NCBI GenBank assembly: GCA_014653715.1
Contig: JACWEB010000005.1
Span: forward strand, 1 to 47,575
Origin: Pelagibacterales bacterium SAG-MED31
GTDB taxonomy: Bacteria; Pseudomonadota; Alphaproteobacteria; HIMB59; GCA-002718135
Direction of reading: 5' to 3'
Length of the DNA stretch: 47,575 nucleotides
Part shown: positions 44,780-47,575 of the stretch, one piece after another
How positions within the stretch are numbered: the first letter of the stretch is position 1
Layout: each line of letters starts with the position of its first letter
Notes under the pieces: generated by a model
What the model was told of the DNA's origin: nothing
The model's database searches: none
Seen by the model: the letters and a program-made list of their open reading frames with translations, nothing else
Position numbers and translations under genes: made by a program

Positions 44780-46144
44780 ATGAAAGAAAATTTTGAAAAA
44801 TGGCTAAATGATAACTCTATTACTGAGGTAGAATGTCTCGTTCCAGATTTAGGTGGAATTGCCAGAGGAAAAATTTTACCTACTAAAAAATTTATCCAAG
44901 GCTTAGAAAGTGATAGTCACAGGTTGCCTCAATCAGTATTTATCCAAACAATTTCAGGTGGCTATGCTACTGAAGATGAAGAATTGCCAGTAGATGTATA
45001 TAATCCAACTGATATTGATGTTATTTTACGGCCAGACTTAAACACAATTAGAAATGTACCTTGGTACCAAGATCCAACAGCACAAGTAATTTGTGATGCT
45101 GTTAATCTTAATGGAACAAATGTTATAAACTCAAGCAGATCAGTTCTTAAAAAAGTTTTAAAACTTTATGATGAGATGGGCTATCAACCAATAGTATCTC
45201 CTGAGGTGGAATTTTATTTAGTCAAACCTAATCCAGATTCTGATTATCCACTTGAGGTACCATTAGGTCAATCTGGAAGAGAAGAAACAGGTAAGCAAGC
45301 TTTCGGTATTGATGCAGTTAATGAATTTGATAATTTATTTGAAGATGTTTATAATTTTTGTGAGCAACAAAATATTGAGATAGACACAATCAATCATGAA
45401 AGTGGGTCTGCGCAAATGGAAATTAATTTCCAACATGGTGATCCATTAGAATTAGCTGATCAAGTTTTTTTATTTAAAAGAACATTGAGGCAAGCTGCTT
45501 TAAAACATAAACTATATGCAACTTTTATGGCAAAACCGATGGAAAATCAGCCTGGAAGTTCTTTGCATTTACATCAGTCATTAATTAGAAAGAAAAATAA
45601 AAAAAATGTTTTTTTTAGTAAAACCAGCACAATTTCAAATATTATGAAGAATTATATAGCAGGACTTCAAACTTATACGCCAAAATTAATGCCCATTCAT
45701 GCTCCAAATATAAATTCTTATAGAAGGTTATTCGCAACTTGGGATGCTCCAAAAAATACTTATTGGGGATTAGGTAACAGATCTTGTGGTTTTAGAATAC
45801 CTTCAAATGAAGAACATAGTATGAGAATAGAAAACAGAATATCAGGATCAGATACCAACCCATATCTAGTTTTTGCTGCTAATTTAGCAGCAGGTTATTT
45901 AGGAATAAAAAATAAGTTAAAACCAACTGCAGAAATGAAAAAAAGTGTATTTGGTAAAGATAAAAGCATGTTACCTAAAAATGCAGAAGAAGCAGTTTCA
46001 TTATTTGAAAACGATGATCAGATAAATGAAGTTTTCAATCAAAAATTTGTTAGGACAATAGCTGCTATTAGAAGAGTAGAAAATCAAGCATACCTAAGAG
46101 TAATTAGCTCTTGGGAAAGAGAATATTTGCTCTTAAATGTTTAA
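44780..46144 (+). CDS. Glutamine synthetase-family ligase, PuuA-like
   Basis: 454-residue glutamine synthetase relative. 'ECLVPDLGGIARGKILPTKK', 'VSPEVEFYLVKPNPDSDYPL', 'QMEINFQHGDPLELADQVFL', 'ATFMAKPMENQPGSSLHLHQ' and 'RIENRISGSDTNPYLVFAAN' follow gamma-glutamylputrescine synthetase more closely than housekeeping GlnA. It would ATP-dependently join glutamate to an amine, such as putrescine or a related compound. Divergent from the PuuB-like gene with a 67-base gap, and overlapping the TMADH-like gene by 12 bases. A GMAS-type (methylamine) function cannot be excluded. Confidence 0.87.
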   Translation: MKENFEKWLNDNSITEVECLVPDLGGIARGKILPTKKFIQGLESDSHRLPQSVFIQTISGGYATEDEELPVDVYNPTDIDVILRPDLNTIRNVPWYQDPTAQVICDAVNLNGTNVINSSRSVLKKVLKLYDEMGYQPIVSPEVEFYLVKPNPDSDYPLEVPLGQSGREETGKQAFGIDAVNEFDNLFEDVYNFCEQQNIEIDTINHESGSAQMEINFQHGDPLELADQVFLFKRTLRQAALKHKLYATFMAKPMENQPGSSLHLHQSLIRKKNKKNVFFSKTSTISNIMKNYIAGLQTYTPKLMPIHAPNINSYRRLFATWDAPKNTYWGLGNRSCGFRIPSNEEHSMRIENRISGSDTNPYLVFAANLAAGYLGIKNKLKPTAEMKKSVFGKDKSMLPKNAEEAVSLFENDDQINEVFNQKFVRTIAAIRRVENQAYLRVISSWEREYLLLNV

Positions 46145-47575
46145 ATTAGAATCCCTTCTATACAAATAAGTTTCAGAAAATTCATCATCAAATTCCATAG
46201 CGTATTTTCGACCATCATAAACAGCTGAAGCAATAGTTGCAGGGGCTAAGCAATCTCCAATTCTTTTTATTGATTTAATTTTTTCAATATCTTTATGTTT
46301 ATCAATAAATTCATAATATAATTTATCATTTGGAACTCTTGAAGTAACCATTACCAAGGAGGCAGAATTTAAATTAGATATTTTTTCTGAATATATACAT
46401 GATAGTTTCAATTCATTTTCTTTATATGAAATAATATTTTTGGAAAAAATTAATTTAACACCTGATTTAATTAAAGATCTTTGGTAGTTATATTGCTCAG
46501 ATGTATAATTTCCAAATTCACAAACAACACTAGAAGTAGTTATATAGGTAACATCACAGCCTTTTTTTTGCAATATTTCTGCTATAATTGGACCTAAATA
46601 ATAATAATCATCATCAAATACTGCCACTTCACCTGAAGGATACTTTCCATTCATAATATCATCAGGATTATAAACATTTGTGTTTTGTTCTAATTGTTTT
46701 ATAGGTTGTGTGTTTGACCTTCCAAAACCATCTGATCTCCAATTAGATCCAGTAGCAAATACAATATGCTCAACTTCTGAATCCAGAATATCCTTTACAT
46801 ACATTTTGCTATTTAAGAATATTTCAACATTTGGAAGTTTTAAAAATTGTTGTTGTCTATAATCTTTAACTCTAATCCATTCATTAAGATTGGATAATGT
46901 AGATTCCAGAACAACTCTTCCACCAATATTATTTTTTTCTTCAGCCACAAGTACTCTATAATTTCTTTTACCTAACGCATGTGCTGCTTCAAGACCTGAA
47001 GGGCCGGAACCAACAACTAATATAGTATCATTTGTTTTTTTAGGTGGTAAAATTTCAGGATGCCATCCCCTTCTCCACTCCTCACCCATAGTTGGATTTT
47101 GTGTACATCTTATTGGTGCACCAAGTTGATCACCAGTGTAACAAATGTTACATCCTATACACTCTCTTATATCTTCTAACCTATCTTCTTGAATTTTTTT
47201 TGGCAAAAATGGATCTGCTATAGAAGGTCTGGCAGCCCCAATAATATCTATTATATTTTTTTTTATTAATGACACCATAGCGTCAACAGATGTAAATCTT
47301 CCAACCGCAACAACTGGCTTTGAAGTAATTTTTTTTATGTGGTCAACAAATTTTATATTATCACCTTCTTCACTAAAACGAGAAGATCCAAGTTCAATAT
47401 CCCAATTTGAAGGTGTGAGATCCCATAAGTCAGGCATTTCAGATACCTCATTAAAAAAATCTAGAGTTTCATTTGGATTATATTGATTATCTTCATTAGG
47501 AGAAAATCTTATAGCTACGGCCATCTTATTTCCGGCTTCTTCTTTTAATATTTCAATTATTTCTTTTAAAAATTT
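46133..47575 (-). CDS. TMADH-like NADH:flavin oxidoreductase, 5' end outside window
   Basis: Partial gene: the frame is open through the right edge, so the N-terminal half of the FMN barrel is missing. The visible part continues the barrel ('KPVVAVGRFTSVDAMVSLIK', 'IIDIIGAARPSIADPFLPKK'). A 4Fe-4S motif follows (CIGCNICYTGDQLGAPIRCT), then 'GEEWRRGWHPE' and a Rossmann domain ('TILVVGSGPSGLEAAHALGK'). This is the layout of trimethylamine/dimethylamine/histamine dehydrogenases and N-methylproline (stachydrine) demethylases. The ATG at 47524 is internal. Full proteins of this class have about 680-730 residues. The substrate is probably a methylated amine or betaine-like compound (inference). Confidence 0.9.
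   Translation of the reverse strand, partial: KFLKEIIEILKEEAGNKMAVAIRFSPNEDNQYNPNETLDFFNEVSEMPDLWDLTPSNWDIELGSSRFSEEGDNIKFVDHIKKITSKPVVAVGRFTSVDAMVSLIKKNIIDIIGAARPSIADPFLPKKIQEDRLEDIRECIGCNICYTGDQLGAPIRCTQNPTMGEEWRRGWHPEILPPKKTNDTILVVGSGPSGLEAAHALGKRNYRVLVAEEKNNIGGRVVLESTLSNLNEWIRVKDYRQQQFLKLPNVEIFLNSKMYVKDILDSEVEHIVFATGSNWRSDGFGRSNTQPIKQLEQNTNVYNPDDIMNGKYPSGEVAVFDDDYYYLGPIIAEILQKKGCDVTYITTSSVVCEFGNYTSEQYNYQRSLIKSGVKLIFSKNIISYKENELKLSCIYSEKISNLNSASLVMVTSRVPNDKLYYEFIDKHKDIEKIKSIKRIGDCLAPATIASAVYDGRKYAMEFDDEFSETYLYRRDSNLNI

Noticed and set aside
1-47575. CRISPR arrays, insertion sequences, rRNA genes, integrases
   Set aside because: I saw no spaced repeats, transposase-like frames, terminal inverted repeats or rRNA sequence on either strand.

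Overview
This window looks like a stretch of the core chromosome of a streamlined, very AT-rich marine alphaproteobacterium (roughly 25-30% G+C by eye). Evidence for the Alphaproteobacteria: the DUF2794 and DUF3553 small proteins, a DksA with one zinc-finger cysteine, an alphaproteobacterial LexA box (GTTC-N7-GTTC) upstream of recA, class II DAHP synthase, and the rpsF-rpsR-rplI-dnaB order. Genes are packed: many neighbours overlap by 1-27 bp, convergent genes overlap at their ends, and no gap exceeds about 240 bp. A SAR11, HIMB59/AEGEAN-169 or similar clade would fit, but I cannot place it further. I see no IS element, CRISPR, rRNA or integrase.

Layout. 1-2.7 kb: ribosomal proteins S6, S18, L9 and replicative helicase DnaB. 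2.8-5.7 kb: a COG1033/MMPL-type RND exporter overlapping a CvpA-like membrane protein. 5.7-9.4 kb (minus): thioredoxin-like protein, YfgM-like TPR protein, BamB-like lipoprotein and GTPase Der. 9.4-11.0 kb: DUF2794, then an isolated gene resembling a marine myovirus glycan-type protein. 11.0-13.4 kb (minus): rlmE, guaA and a small Fmt-C-like ORF. 13.4-18.1 kb: RND efflux adaptor and pump. 18.1-19.5 kb (minus): psd-pssA for phosphatidylethanolamine synthesis. 19.5-21.2 kb: LOG-family nucleotide hydrolase and icd. 21.2-25.1 kb (minus): recA (disrupted by a frameshift in a C7 run), a terminator, and alaS. 25.2-27.6 kb: dksA, DUF3553, moaA, nadK. 27.7-28.9 kb (minus): CinA-like protein, tRNA-Leu(UAA), VOC protein. 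28.9-32.6 kb: map, purB, bolA, grxD, EamA permease. 32.5-41.0 kb (minus): ParA-like ATPase, glmU, class II DAHP synthase, nadE, gltX, cimA, trmJ, rpsD. 41.1-43.4 kb: Sua5/TsaC and a D-2-hydroxyacid dehydrogenase. 43.4-47.6 kb: a probable amine-catabolism group (PuuB-like oxidase, PuuA-like gamma-glutamylamine ligase, and a trimethylamine dehydrogenase-like flavoprotein running off the right edge).

Most of the window is housekeeping: translation, replication and repair, cofactors (NAD, molybdopterin), envelope biogenesis and amino-acid synthesis. The accessory-looking parts are the phage-like gene at 9.9-10.8 kb, the two RND systems and the right-end amine cluster. The observations most worth checking are the recA frameshift with the LexA box next to it, the phage-like gene, and the amine cluster. 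I found no clear new multi-gene defence or mobile system. Family assignments come from reading the translations by eye; no database search was run.
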